Assembly (NCBI RefSeq): GCF_030263935.1
Contig: NZ_CP127162.1
Coordinates: forward strand, 4,802,001-4,866,000
Origin: Paenibacillus polygoni
Lineage (GTDB): Bacteria > Bacillota > Bacilli > Paenibacillales > Paenibacillaceae
Length of the DNA stretch: 64,000 bases
Direction: 5' to 3'
The notes under the pieces are model-generated. The model ran no database searches. It was not told where the DNA came from and saw nothing but the letters and a program-made list of their open reading frames with translations. This document shows, in pieces, positions 1-8,809 of this stretch (position 1 is the first letter of the stretch; each line of letters starts with the position of its first letter). The translations under genes and the position numbers were made by a program.

Positions 1-807
1 CTCGTAGGTGCTGGGCTTGCTGTATCAGGCTGCATTCTGCAAGGGGTATCGAGAAATGCGCTTGCGGACCCGGGTATCCTGGGAATCACTTCAGGTTCGG
101 GGCTCATCGTTGTGCTCTACCTGTCTTTCTACAGCAGCACGGCGAAAGCCCCTACGCTGCTACTGCCTTTTCTCGCCCTAGCTGGCGGTCTAATGGTTGC
201 AGCTATTATTTATGTACTCTCTTACAGCAAAAAGGATGGGCTGAATCCCAATCGAATGGTGCTGACGGGAATTGCAGTTACTGCAGCTGTGAATGGCCTA
301 ATGATTGTCCTTATGCTCAGACTTAATCCGAATAAGTACGATATGGTAGCCAGCTGGCTTGCCGGAAGCATATGGGGATCGACCTGGAAGCAGGTACTTA
401 CTCTCCTGCCTTGGGTGTTGCTGCTTATCGTCTTCGCCTTTTTGAAGTCGCGAAAGCTTGATGCTCTATCACTGGATGAGAACATTGCCTCCTCGCTTGG
501 AGTAAATCTCAATCGTGAACGGCTATATTTGCTGCTCATTGCGGTAGGATTAGCTGCTGCCTGTGTTGCCTTTACGGGCGGAATTGGATTCGTTGGTCTG
601 ATTGCTCCCCATCTTGCACGCCGTCTTGTGGGTCCAGGGCACCGAATGTTGCTGCCTGCATCCGCACTCGGCGGCGCCCTGCTGCTGCTCATGGCAGATA
701 CGCTTGGCCGATTGGTATTTCCTGCTACGGAAATACATGCCGGAATTATGGTGGCTATTATCGGTGCTCCCTACTTCCTTTATTTGTTGTCCAAGTCAAA
801 AATGTAA
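1..807 (+). CDS. FecCD-family iron-siderophore ABC transporter permease (5' end cut off)
   Basis: The reading frame is open from base 1, so the N-terminus (about 65-80 residues by family length) lies outside the window; 268 residues are visible. They form hydrophobic membrane spans and carry the FecCD hallmarks: LQGVSRNALADPGILGI near the start, GGIGFVGLIAPHLARR in the cytoplasmic loop that contacts the ATPase, and a C-terminal GAPYFLYLL. The family is the inner-membrane channel of ferric-siderophore or heme importers, normally encoded beside a second permease, a lipoprotein receptor and sometimes an ATPase. Those partners would be left of the window. A strong terminator follows, so this is the last gene of its operon. 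A Fur-boxed AraC regulator 3.4 kb away fits iron control of this region, but that link is inferred. The exact siderophore cannot be told. Confidence 0.93.
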   Translation, partial: LVGAGLAVSGCILQGVSRNALADPGILGITSGSGLIVVLYLSFYSSTAKAPTLLLPFLALAGGLMVAAIIYVLSYSKKDGLNPNRMVLTGIAVTAAVNGLMIVLMLRLNPNKYDMVASWLAGSIWGSTWKQVLTLLPWVLLLIVFAFLKSRKLDALSLDENIASSLGVNLNRERLYLLLIAVGLAAACVAFTGGIGFVGLIAPHLARRLVGPGHRMLLPASALGGALLLLMADTLGRLVFPATEIHAGIMVAIIGAPYFLYLLSKSKM

Positions 808-830
808 GCAGGTCAGATCGAGTGGAATGA

Positions 831-863
831 AGCTGCCAAGCCTATGCTTGGCAGCTTTTTTTT
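831..863 (+). terminator. Intrinsic terminator of the siderophore permease operon
   Basis: Perfect 10-bp inverted repeat AGCTGCCAAG / CTTGGCAGCT with a 6-nt loop followed by a run of T. It sits 24 bases past the permease stop codon. Confidence 0.92.
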
Positions 864-1227
864 CGTCCTCTATTAGATTCCATATCTTGTCTGTTCAGCT
901 TGCGCAAGAGATGATACAATTCCATTTCAATAACCTTTATATCTGTCACAGATCTATCATGATTAAGTGTGACATTTTTCACTGAGTCGGAAATCAGGCC
1001 TATGATATTTTATGCCGTATCTAACCTTTTTATTTTCTACCCATCACCTATTAACGTGTGTCTAAACACTTTATCAGATTAGCGTGTCAGTGTGGTGTCC
1101 TCTTTTCTTTATCATTTTTTGTTAAAAGAGAAGGATAGTGGGTATAAATAAACGGAGTGAATTTGTGAATTATATATAGGTTGTTAAAAGAAATATGGAG
1201 TTCCTGAATTTACATGTCCCATATCTT
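864..1227. other. Intergenic region without a recognised gene
   Basis: AT-rich sequence between the siderophore-permease terminator and the peptide-transporter promoter. I see no ORF with a ribosome binding site and no riboswitch core on either strand. Confidence 0.5.
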
Positions 1228-1257
1228 TTGACAGTCCAAAACATATAAGGTTATTAT
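1228..1257 (+). promoter_or_regulatory. Sigma-A promoter of the peptide transporter gene
   Basis: TTGACA at 1228-1233 and TATTAT at 1252-1257 with an 18-nt spacer (TTATTA with 17 is the alternative register). The start codon is 26 bases downstream, giving a very short leader that carries GGGAGG at 1271-1276. Confidence 0.7.
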
Positions 1258-1283
1258 ATCTATCAAATCAGGGAGGTTATGTA

Positions 1284-2786
1284 ATGGCAGACATCACGAA
1301 AAAAGAAATTGTAGACAGTGTCCCCCAGAAAGGATTTTTTGGACACCCTAAAGGATTGTTCACCCTCTTCTTTACTGAGTTCTGGGAACGTTTCTCGTAC
1401 TACGGAATGCGAGCAATCCTCGTTTACTATATGTATTACGAAGTTTCACAAGGCGGTCTTGGTCTTGATCAGTCGCTCGCTCTATCGATCATGTCAATCT
1501 ACGGTTCCCTTGTCTACATGTCAGGGATCATCGGCGGTTGGTTAGCAGACCGTGTCTTCGGAACATCAAAAGCCGTATTCTATGGCGGTGTTCTCATCAT
1601 GCTCGGACACATCGCACTTGCTATTCCCGGCAGTGTTTCTTTATTCTTTGCTTCCATGGTTCTCATTGTCCTTGGGACAGGCTTACTTAAACCGAACGTA
1701 TCCAGCGTAGTCGGGGATATTTACAGCCCTGAAGATAACCGCCGTGATGCTGGTTTCAGTATTTTCTACATGGGAATTAACCTTGGCGGATTCTTGGCAC
1801 CGCTTGTAGTAGGATCGGTTGCAATGGATAACGGATCAAACAACTTCCATCTTGGCTTTAGCTTAGCAGCTATTGGTATGTTGATCGGTTTGATTGTTTT
1901 CGTTGTTTCGAAGAAGAAAAATCTTGGACTTGCTGGTACGGTTGTAAATAACCCGCTTGCTCCACATGAGAAGAAAAAGATCTTTACTACAGTAGCAGTA
2001 GGTTTTGTAGTCATTGCTATTCTTGTTCTTATTGGTATTCAAACTGGAACCCTTACATTCCCGTTATTTGTAAATATTATCGCATTCCTCGGAATACTGA
2101 TTCCGGTTAGTTACTTTATTGTTATGTTCCGCAGTCCAAAAACAACTGCTGTGGAGCGCTCGAATCTAGTTGCTTACATTCCATTGTTCATAGCAGCTGT
2201 TATGTTCTGGGCAATTCAAGAGCAAGGTTCCACGATTCTTGCCAGCTATGCAGATACGAGAACACAACTGGAAATCTTCGGGTTTAGTATTAAGCCGGCT
2301 TTCTTCCAGTCTCTAAATCCACTATTCGTTATCTTGCTTGCACCTGTTTTTGCTGGACTCTGGGTGAAACTTGGCGGTCGTCAGCCGTCTGTTCCTAGAA
2401 AGTTTGCCTTTGGTCTGCTGTTTGCAGGTCTATCTTTCTTGGTTATTCTTCTACCTTCTTACTTCGGAGGAGAAAACAGCCTGGTAAGCCCGCTGTGGCT
2501 GGTACTGAGTTACTTCATTGTCGTGCTTGGTGAGCTTTGCTTGTCGCCGGTTGGTCTTTCTGCAACTACAAAACTTGCACCTGCAGCGTTCTCTGCACAA
2601 ACAATGAGTCTCTGGTTCCTGACGAATGCAGCAGCACAAGCGATTAACGCGCTTATCGCACCTCTGTATTCAGAAGAAACAGAAATGGTTTACTTCGGAG
2701 TGATCGGCGGAGCGTCCATCGTCCTCGGTATTATCCTGTTTATCATTGCACCTAAAATTCAATCCTACATGAAGGGGATTAAATAA
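1284..2786 (+). CDS. dtpT: Proton-dependent di/tripeptide transporter (POT/PTR family)
   Basis: A 500-residue membrane protein of typical POT length with about 14 membrane spans. It has the family proton-coupling motif EFWERFSYYGMR near residue 30 (ExxERFxYYG), the PTR2 signature GGWLADRVFG in the loop after the second span, and the second signature FSIFYMGINLGG. The family imports di- and tripeptides with protons. It is monocistronic: it has its own consensus promoter and is followed by a bidirectional terminator shared with the convergent rlmN gene. ATG is preceded by GGGAGG at 7 nt. The symbol follows the lactococcal homologue; substrate range is not visible from sequence. Confidence 0.93.
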   Translation: MADITKKEIVDSVPQKGFFGHPKGLFTLFFTEFWERFSYYGMRAILVYYMYYEVSQGGLGLDQSLALSIMSIYGSLVYMSGIIGGWLADRVFGTSKAVFYGGVLIMLGHIALAIPGSVSLFFASMVLIVLGTGLLKPNVSSVVGDIYSPEDNRRDAGFSIFYMGINLGGFLAPLVVGSVAMDNGSNNFHLGFSLAAIGMLIGLIVFVVSKKKNLGLAGTVVNNPLAPHEKKKIFTTVAVGFVVIAILVLIGIQTGTLTFPLFVNIIAFLGILIPVSYFIVMFRSPKTTAVERSNLVAYIPLFIAAVMFWAIQEQGSTILASYADTRTQLEIFGFSIKPAFFQSLNPLFVILLAPVFAGLWVKLGGRQPSVPRKFAFGLLFAGLSFLVILLPSYFGGENSLVSPLWLVLSYFIVVLGELCLSPVGLSATTKLAPAAFSAQTMSLWFLTNAAAQAINALIAPLYSEETEMVYFGVIGGASIVLGIILFIIAPKIQSYMKGIK

Positions 2787-2796
2787 AATAGAACGT

Positions 2797-2852
2797 AAAA
2801 AACCTCTGTTCCTTGATGAATCTTTCGTTCATCTTGGATACAGAGGTTTTTT
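2797..2852. terminator. Bidirectional terminator between dtpT and rlmN
   Basis: Outer stem AACCTCTGT / ACAGAGGTT and inner stem GATGAA / TTCATC, flanked by A-run and T-run, so it can end transcription from both convergent genes. Confidence 0.85.
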
Positions 2853-2904
2853 ATTGTACCTACTATCTGGTATTGAATTCACTGCTATAGCAGCTTGATC
2901 TCAA

Positions 2905-3993
2905 TTAAGATGATACTTTCTCTAAACTGCCGCCTTGATCTTTACGAATTTGCTTACTCCGAAGCTGGCCGCAAGCTGCATCGATATCTGCACCATGTTC
3001 AAGTCTCACACTAACGCTAATGTTCTGCTTCTTCAGCACATCATAGAAGGCAGTAATGGAGTCTTTCTCACTCCGCTGATACTGACTATGCTCGTCTACC
3101 GGATTATATGGAATCAGGTTGACAATCGCTAAATTCCGTCGTTTTTTCAGCAGTTCTGCAAGCTCAAGTGCATGCTCCGGCTTATCATTCACCCCTTGCA
3201 GGAGGATATATTCAATCGTAATCCGCCGATTTGTAGTATCCCAATAATATTCGATAGCTTCCATCAGTTTCTCAATCGGAATCGCTTTATTAATCTTCAT
3301 AATCCGGGTACGAAGCTCATTATTCGGTGCATGCAGTGACACAGCAAGATTCACGTTCAGGTCCGAGTCAGCGAATTCTTTAATTTTATCCGCTAGTCCG
3401 CTAGTCGATACCGTAATATGTCTTGCTCCGATAGCCAGTCCCTTATGATCCTTCACCACACGGATAAAATCAGATATATTGTCATAGTTATCAAATGGTT
3501 CACCGATACCCATCACCACGATATGACTCACCCGCTCACCTTTACCCGCTTGGTCCAGATGGAACTGAACTTTCATAATCTGCTCTACAATCTCTCCGGC
3601 AGAGAGGTCACGGCTTTTCTTAAGCAGACCACTCGCACAGAAGCTGCAGCCGATATTACAGCCTACCTGCGTTGTTACACAAACAGAAAGTCCAAATTTA
3701 TGACGCATCAGCACTGTCTCAATGAGATTGCCGTCTGCCAGACGAAAAAGGAATTTAATCGTTCCGTCTGCCGATTCCTGCCTTGTATGCTCCGTTAATG
3801 TCTCTATTACAAAATGCTCAGATAACAGCTGAACACAGCTCTTGTTCACTTCCGTCATCTCCGCAAAATCTTTCACTCGTCTTCGGTACAGCCACTCCCA
3901 TACGTGGGATGCCCGAGATTTCTTATGGCCGCGTTCTTCCAGCCAAGCTCCCATATGTTCCTGAGTTAATCCATAAATGGATGGTTTCTTCAT
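2905..3993 (-). CDS. rlmN: Dual-specificity 23S rRNA/tRNA (adenine-C2) methyltransferase RlmN
   Basis: A 362-residue radical-SAM enzyme that methylates C2 of A2503 in 23S rRNA and of A37 in some tRNAs. The iron-sulfur motif CNIGCSFC (CxxxCxxC) lies near residue 115, followed by [19 protein letters not shown] is the SAM-binding GEP region. HITVSTSGL and [10 protein letters not shown] follow, and the C-terminal [10 protein letters not shown] holds the second catalytic cysteine of the ping-pong mechanism. The [12 protein letters not shown] variant after the cluster is as in Listeria RlmN. IETVLMRH and VCVTTQVGC separate it from Cfr, the C8-methylating resistance enzyme. ATG is preceded by AAGAGGG. 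It is a single gene, convergent with dtpT. Confidence 0.94.
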   Translation of the reverse strand: MKKPSIYGLTQEHMGAWLEERGHKKSRASHVWEWLYRRRVKDFAEMTEVNKSCVQLLSEHFVIETLTEHTRQESADGTIKFLFRLADGNLIETVLMRHKFGLSVCVTTQVGCNIGCSFCASGLLKKSRDLSAGEIVEQIMKVQFHLDQAGKGERVSHIVVMGIGEPFDNYDNISDFIRVVKDHKGLAIGARHITVSTSGLADKIKEFADSDLNVNLAVSLHAPNNELRTRIMKINKAIPIEKLMEAIEYYWDTTNRRITIEYILLQGVNDKPEHALELAELLKKRRNLAIVNLIPYNPVDEHSQYQRSEKDSITAFYDVLKKQNISVSVRLEHGADIDAACGQLRSKQIRKDQGGSLEKVSS

Positions 3994-4170
3994 GACAAAA
4001 CGGCCCTCTTTTCAAAACTTTAAAATAAAATCTATTCAAACCTTTGCGTCTCATATACAAAAATACGATACTTATCTTCCTAAGTCCGTTTATTATTGTC
4101 CCAAACTTTTCAGGTTTAAACAAGGTCTAATCACGAATAACACGGACAAAATAGCAAAAGAAGACCTGAA

Positions 4171-5016
4171 TTAATGACTCGCCCGATAGGCAGAAGGGGA
4201 AGTTCCCATCAACTTTTTAAACTTGCGGCTAAAATAAAACTCATCCGGATATCCAACAAGATGTGCAATCTCCCTCAGCTTCAGCTCAGGGTCCATCATA
4301 AGCCGTTTGGCGTGCTCCATACGGACGGCGGCTATGTATTCTGTTACACTGACTGCGTAATGCTTTTTGAACAGCTCGCTGTAGTATTTCAAACTGAGTC
4401 CTGCCATTCGGCAAAGTTTGTCTAGCGGCAAGTTTTCTGTGTAATGCTGATCAATGTAATCTTTGGTGAACTGTAGTGCAGAATCAGTGTCTGCCCGGGT
4501 CTGATCCCTGCTTTTCGCGATCCAGTATAGAGCCTCCTGAAAAAGAAGCTGACTGCGATATCTCCCGAGTGCTTCCCCGCTGTGCCAGTGACCATAAATT
4601 GAATTACATATACCGGTAAACCAGTTGACCTCATGATTCGATAGATCCAGTAAGTGTCCCACAGGCGGTACCTCTGATCGAAGAAGATGCTGATTCGGGT
4701 GGACTTGCTGATATACATCATAGCTAATTATGGTAAGGTTCACTTTGTTGCTTCCTATACACTCCATCATCAGCTTCTCCTCATTCATACACGAATAGAT
4801 GCAGGTACCATCAACGGGAAGAGAACAATTCCTCCCTCTTAAACACCCCTGTCCCTCAGCAACCATCAGCAGATGAGAAGAATGAGGATTTATATCAGAA
4901 GTACTCCACTTGTTACTTGCACTTACTTTAAGAACTTCTTTCAGCTTAACAACAGAGCTATCCAAGAGTTGCTTGCCTTGTACCTTGCCTGCTGTTGAAG
5001 TTGTCATCTCAGCCAC
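4171..5016 (-). CDS. AraC-family transcriptional activator, Fur-regulated
   Basis: A 281-residue protein with a typical AraC DNA-binding half from about residue 180. The first helix-turn-helix lies in LPLDKLCRMAGLSLKYYSELF and the second in LREIAHLVGYPDEFYFSRKF, ending in the family GTSPSAYR. The N-terminal half is cysteine-rich and presumably senses a ligand or partner. The start is GTG at 5016 behind AAGGCGG; an ATG nine bases inside is the alternative. A near-perfect Fur box lies 26 bases upstream, so expression should rise when iron is low. AraC regulators of this kind (for example Btr in B. subtilis) activate siderophore uptake, and a FecCD permease lies 3.4 kb away. Unlike Btr there is no C-terminal siderophore-binding domain. 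The target is inferred only. Confidence 0.85.
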   Translation of the reverse strand: MAEMTTSTAGKVQGKQLLDSSVVKLKEVLKVSASNKWSTSDINPHSSHLLMVAEGQGCLRGRNCSLPVDGTCIYSCMNEEKLMMECIGSNKVNLTIISYDVYQQVHPNQHLLRSEVPPVGHLLDLSNHEVNWFTGICNSIYGHWHSGEALGRYRSQLLFQEALYWIAKSRDQTRADTDSALQFTKDYIDQHYTENLPLDKLCRMAGLSLKYYSELFKKHYAVSVTEYIAAVRMEHAKRLMMDPELKLREIAHLVGYPDEFYFSRKFKKLMGTSPSAYRASH

Positions 5017-5041
5017 GAAATATCATCACCGCCTTATTATT

Positions 5042-5060
5042 GATAATGATTATCAATATC
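5042..5060 (-). promoter_or_regulatory. Fur box upstream of the AraC regulator
   Basis: GATAATGATTATCAATATC matches the 19-bp Fur consensus GATAATGATAATCATTATC at 15 of 19 positions and contains the classic 7-1-7 core. It lies just upstream of the ribosome binding site of the AraC gene, where bound Fur would block transcription. Confidence 0.85.
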
Positions 5061-5148
5061 ATAAGACAGAGTTTATCATACTTTTCTGTTTAGCAGTGAT
5101 TTAATTCTCACTTTTATAAAATTAACATTTTTCTCCTGATCTATCGGT

Positions 5149-5184
5149 AAAAAAAGCAAAGAACCCCCAAACATAGCCGGGGGC
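5149..5184 (-). terminator. Terminator of the LRR protein gene
   Basis: On the minus strand GCCCCCGG / TTGGGGGT forms a GC-rich stem 6 bases past the stop codon; a T-run follows about 12 nt after the stem. The distance of the T-run makes it slightly atypical. Confidence 0.6.
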
Positions 5185-5190
5185 TTAAGC

Positions 5191-6762
5191 TTACTTATCC
5201 GTAAAGATAAGGGTTGTTTTTGAGTTGTTTATATAGCCGATTTTCGTTCCCAGCTTTTCCGATACAAATCGGAGGGGAATACAGGTCACTCCATCCTTTA
5301 ACATTAGCGGCGCATCATAGAGTGTAATCTTGCCATTTACCTTCACTTGTCTATTATGAGCAGTCCACTGGATGAAGGTATCATTCTTCTGAATGGTTAT
5401 CTCTTTCTTCTTTTGATCCCATGTAACATCGGCTCCAAGCTGCTCAGATATAAAACGAAGGGGCACATAAATACGTCCTTTCTCAAGAAAAGGAGCAACT
5501 TGAAGTGAATAAGCCCCATCCCCCATATAAGCTGTTTTTGATCCTTCCTGAAGTCGCTGGTATTTCCCCTGCGGAGTCACGTCTTCTGGGTTCCCTCCAA
5601 GCTCAGTGAACAAACTCCAAGTATCTGATCCATAAGTTAGATCAAGATAATTATCTTTTAGATTAAGCCCGTAATAAGGAGGTTCTCCTGAGGATTCTTG
5701 CCGTATATAGGTAAACTGATGATTCTGGATCGGCTTCAGATCCCAAACTAGATTACTGGATAGATTTAAACTCTGTATATGGCGCAAACGCTGTAACGGT
5801 TCAAGATTAAAAATTAGATTCTTGGACACATCGATATTCGTTAGTAATTTTAAATTCTCCAGTGGTTCTAGGCTAGTTATCTGATTATCAGAGGCACTTA
5901 GGTCCGTAAGCTGCTGTAGATCTTGAATAGGAGCAAGGCTGTCTAGCTGTAAGCCTGACAGATCTAGAATCTCAAGATTCACAAGATGACTCATATTTTG
6001 CAGCTCGTCTATATTGGACAAAGGATTATGTGCAAGCTTCAGACTGACAAGGGATCTAGGTAATTCATTTATGTAGGTTGCATTTGTTATCTGGTTCTGA
6101 TTAAGATCGAGATTTTGCAAATTTTCAAGCTTGGTAAGAACGGATATATCTTTGATTAGGTTAGCGGAAGCCAGCAGTTCCTTTAATGATGTCATGTTTA
6201 CTAAAGGTTCTAGACTTTCAATTTTGTTAAAATTGATGTCTAGCGCACGTAAGGATGCTGCTCCTGACAGACCATCTAGACTTGTGATCTGGTTCCCTCC
6301 AGCATAAAGAGTATGCAACCTTGGAAAGTTACGTGTCACACCGAGTGATGTAATGGCATTATTGCTTACAATAAGTCGTTCCATCTGTGTGTTTTTCTCA
6401 AGCGACTCTATGGAACTGACATAGTTATTCGTAACATCGATTTCCCGCAGGGTTGTAATCTCTTTAAGCGGTGACAAATCCTCGACCTGGTTATATGGAA
6501 TCCGCAGATGTGTGAGGTGAACCGCATGTTCCAGCCCGGAAAGACTTCGGATTCCCGCAGAAGGAAGGTCAATCACCGTTAATTTTTCCAAATCACTTAC
6601 TGTAAGTTCCTCATCTTGTGCTTTATTTAGGATCATCTTGAGACCATTGTCCAAGTAAGGGTCTGTTACTAGACCTCGCTCCGCAGCATATAGATATGCG
6701 CCCTGTCCTCCCCAGCCCATCGTAATTAAAAACGCAAGTACAATGGTTATTGCTCTCTTCAT
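5191..6762 (-). CDS. Secreted leucine-rich-repeat protein with copper-amine-oxidase-N stalk domain
   Basis: A 523-residue exported protein. Residues 1-27 form a signal peptide with an AYLYAAE cleavage region. From about residue 65 to 350 run roughly a dozen internalin-type repeats of 20-22 residues (pattern LxxLxxLxxLdlsxNxIxdlxpL). Residues about 415-523 form a copper amine oxidase N-terminal type domain (PF07833) with two copies of the IYVPLRFISEQLGADVTW-like unit. That domain is common in Paenibacillus envelope proteins and does not imply enzyme activity. The repeats suggest protein or glycan binding at the cell surface. ATG is preceded by GGGGAGGAT. The gene is divergent from the multicopper oxidase with a 178-bp gap. 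The N-terminal cap plus first repeat resembles the C-terminal module of the M60 protease at 28-33 kb. Confidence 0.85.
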   Translation of the reverse strand: MKRAITIVLAFLITMGWGGQGAYLYAAERGLVTDPYLDNGLKMILNKAQDEELTVSDLEKLTVIDLPSAGIRSLSGLEHAVHLTHLRIPYNQVEDLSPLKEITTLREIDVTNNYVSSIESLEKNTQMERLIVSNNAITSLGVTRNFPRLHTLYAGGNQITSLDGLSGAASLRALDINFNKIESLEPLVNMTSLKELLASANLIKDISVLTKLENLQNLDLNQNQITNATYINELPRSLVSLKLAHNPLSNIDELQNMSHLVNLEILDLSGLQLDSLAPIQDLQQLTDLSASDNQITSLEPLENLKLLTNIDVSKNLIFNLEPLQRLRHIQSLNLSSNLVWDLKPIQNHQFTYIRQESSGEPPYYGLNLKDNYLDLTYGSDTWSLFTELGGNPEDVTPQGKYQRLQEGSKTAYMGDGAYSLQVAPFLEKGRIYVPLRFISEQLGADVTWDQKKKEITIQKNDTFIQWTAHNRQVKVNGKITLYDAPLMLKDGVTCIPLRFVSEKLGTKIGYINNSKTTLIFTDK

Positions 6763-6940
6763 TCCCGGTATCCTCCCCTTTATAACTGTACTTTCTACTC
6801 TTATACGTATTCGAATTCCTATATAGGAGACTAATATCCTTATGTTTAAGCCATAATTTAATAATAAGACGAAAAGTAGAGAACCTATGTTTCAAACATC
6901 CCTCTACCCTTTACCCAGATCTAGATGAAAGGAATACATT

Positions 6941-8305
6941 ATGAGAAAAATATTCAATAAATTTCTATATATATGTTCTGTTTCCCTGCTATTAGCCCTG
7001 TTGCTTCTTCCTGTGATGAGCCCTTTATTTCATGAGCCTGCCCAGGCGATTCCTTCTTCTACTGCCGCAGACCCTGAGCAAAAGAATGAAATACCTGCTG
7101 TTAAACAATTTCATCTCTATGCTACAGATGGCACTCTTGCACTGCCGGACGGTACTTCCGTTTATGTATGGGGTTATAGTGAGAAAAATGAGAAAGGATC
7201 GGCAACTTATCCTGCCCCTGCCTTGACGGTTAACGAAGGTGATCAAGTAGAAGTTACTCTTACTAATATCGGCACTGCCAAGAAAGGAATAAAGAGGGTA
7301 GGCCATACCATTCATTTTCATGGATTAGATACGGATCAGGCGAATGATGGTGTTCCTCATACCTCAAAAGATTTGCTCGTAGGAGAAAGCTTCTCCTATC
7401 AATTTCAGGCTACACATGCGGGGACTTATTTCTATCACTGTCATGTTGATACGGTAGAACACTTGCAGATGGGCATGACAGGTGCATTTATTGTACAAGC
7501 AAAAGATGGAGCAAAAGCAGCTTGGACGAGCGGTCCTGGCTTTACGAAAGAGTATACTTTTATGCTGAACGAGATTGACCCTGTGTGGCACAAAGCTGTG
7601 GAAGAAGGTAAGAAGTATGATCGAACCACCTTCCATCCCACCTACTTCACCATCAATGGGAAGGCCTATCCGGATACAGAGAAAGACCCAGCAACCATGA
7701 TAGATGGAAAACTCGGAGACAAGGTGCTCGTACGCCTCATTAATACAGGGTATCAAGCTCACGCTATGCATCTGCATGGATTTCATTTTGAAGTGATTGC
7801 TTCCGATGGAAGACCGCTGGCTTCGCCGCTGATGAAAGACACCGTTAATGTTGGGCCTGGAGAACGATACGATCTGCTTATTACCTTCGATCAAGATGGC
7901 TCCTATCCTTTCCATAGCCATAACATTACCGACAATACGAACAATGGCATTTACCCGGGCGGGATGCATACGATGGTCCAAGTCACTAAGGATGGGAAAA
8001 CACCGCAAGGGACAAACCATCATCAGCATACAGCTACCCTTCCTGAAGAAATCAGAGAGGGAAATATCGTTGTTATAAGCGATATGCGTTACTCCATTCC
8101 CGAACTCAAAGTAAAGCAAGGGACCACTGTCACTTGGATAAACAACGATCCTATGTTTCACACCGTGACTTCAATAGATGATCAATTTGATTCTCGTCAT
8201 ATTGAACCTGGCAAGCAGTACTCCTATACTTTTCAGGAAAAAGGAACTTTCCCTTATTACTGTGCTACGCATCCTAGTATGGAGGCAAGTGTGATTGTGG
8301 AATAA
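6941..8305 (+). CDS. Secreted multicopper oxidase with an additional C-terminal cupredoxin domain
   Basis: A 454-residue exported enzyme. After a signal peptide (residues 1-36, ending AQA) come two cupredoxin domains of a laccase-like oxidase: HFHG at 125-128 and HCH at 166-168 in domain one, then HAMHLHG from 274 and HSH at 325-327 in domain two. The type-1 copper ligands (HCH then HLQMGM) are therefore in domain one, while domain two has Ser326 where a cysteine would be. That is the arrangement of type-C two-domain oxidases. Residues about 375-454 form a third, plastocyanin-like domain with its own type-1 site (His407, Cys441, His444, Met447). It probably oxidises copper(I), phenols or a similar donor outside the membrane. 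HCH rather than HCA argues against a nitrite reductase. ATG follows AAAGGA. Confidence 0.88.
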   Translation: MRKIFNKFLYICSVSLLLALLLLPVMSPLFHEPAQAIPSSTAADPEQKNEIPAVKQFHLYATDGTLALPDGTSVYVWGYSEKNEKGSATYPAPALTVNEGDQVEVTLTNIGTAKKGIKRVGHTIHFHGLDTDQANDGVPHTSKDLLVGESFSYQFQATHAGTYFYHCHVDTVEHLQMGMTGAFIVQAKDGAKAAWTSGPGFTKEYTFMLNEIDPVWHKAVEEGKKYDRTTFHPTYFTINGKAYPDTEKDPATMIDGKLGDKVLVRLINTGYQAHAMHLHGFHFEVIASDGRPLASPLMKDTVNVGPGERYDLLITFDQDGSYPFHSHNITDNTNNGIYPGGMHTMVQVTKDGKTPQGTNHHQHTATLPEEIREGNIVVISDMRYSIPELKVKQGTTVTWINNDPMFHTVTSIDDQFDSRHIEPGKQYSYTFQEKGTFPYYCATHPSMEASVIVE

Positions 8306-8310
8306 CTAAA

Positions 8311-8355
8311 AATCGCCTGCTCATCAACATGTGGGAGCAGGCGATTATTTTATTT
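8311..8355 (+). terminator. Terminator of the multicopper oxidase gene
   Basis: Perfect 12-bp stem AATCGCCTGCTC / GAGCAGGCGATT followed by ATTTTATTT, six bases after the stop codon. Confidence 0.88.
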
Positions 8356-8407
8356 ACTTGTTCTATTGAATCAATTTCATAGTACCTTTCGTTGCTTTAG
8401 TCAGGAG

Positions 8408-8445
8408 TATATATAGATCAAAATGGTTCTATTTGTCTATATATA
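8408..8445. repeat. AT-rich inverted repeat
   Basis: Perfect 10-bp arms TATATATAGA (8408-8417) and TCTATATATA (8436-8445) separated by 18 bases in the non-coding stretch after the multicopper oxidase. No T-run follows, so it is not an obvious terminator. Its role is unknown. Confidence 0.5.
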
Positions 8446-8505
8446 GTTTCAAATGTATCGTTTTAATGAGTTATGAAATTGATTCTATTTACGTATTTTA
8501 CTGAC

Positions 8506-8604
8506 TTATATGCTTTCCGGTTCGAATGCATCTGGCTCATCATCGCGGATTGCCTTATCTTCTTCATTCTCATTCGGATCTGTATTTTTCAGCCATTTTA
8601 CCAT
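8506..8604 (-). CDS. Small acidic hypothetical protein (32 residues)
   Basis: An ATG at 8604 preceded by AAGAGGG at 6 nt opens a 32-codon frame reading MVKWLKNTDPNENEEDKAIR, followed by an acidic tail rich in Asp, Glu and Pro. There is no signal peptide or membrane span. Nothing else occupies this 500-bp gap between the multicopper oxidase and bceR, and the good ribosome binding site plus protein-like composition argue for a real gene. I do not recognise the family. No terminator is evident after it. Confidence 0.5.
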   Translation of the reverse strand: MVKWLKNTDPNENEEDKAIRDDEPDAFEPESI

Positions 8605-8809
8605 CGAAATCCCTCTTTTCAAAGATAGATTTTTAGTAACTTATCTTCTTTATATATAACCGCATATTCCGTTCTCTTAAACATACAGCCCAGCCGCCCT
8701 TCTCCACCTTACTTCCGGTGAAATTACATCACTCTCTTTAAAGGAAGAGGCTTTTTCGGTTACACTTGCCCTAGGAGATTTAACTTGTCAGAAAGCGCGG
8801 TGACACTCT

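Noticed and set aside
222..692. 156-codon minus-strand frame
   Set aside because: Shadow of the FecCD permease, with low-complexity Ser/Arg/Thr composition and no ribosome site.
2905..3993. Cfr-type antibiotic-resistance methyltransferase
   Set aside because: CxxxCxxC context [16 protein letters not shown] and ETVLMRH are RlmN-like, close to Listeria RlmN; Cfr has a different pattern around the cluster.
7364..8161. 265-codon open frame on the minus strand
   Set aside because: It lies antisense inside the multicopper oxidase, whose copper motifs and ribosome binding site are clear; the translated product has no recognisable pattern.
6941..8305. Copper nitrite reductase (NirK)
   Set aside because: Domain one has HCH rather than the HCA of NirK, and there are four oxidase-type histidine motifs.
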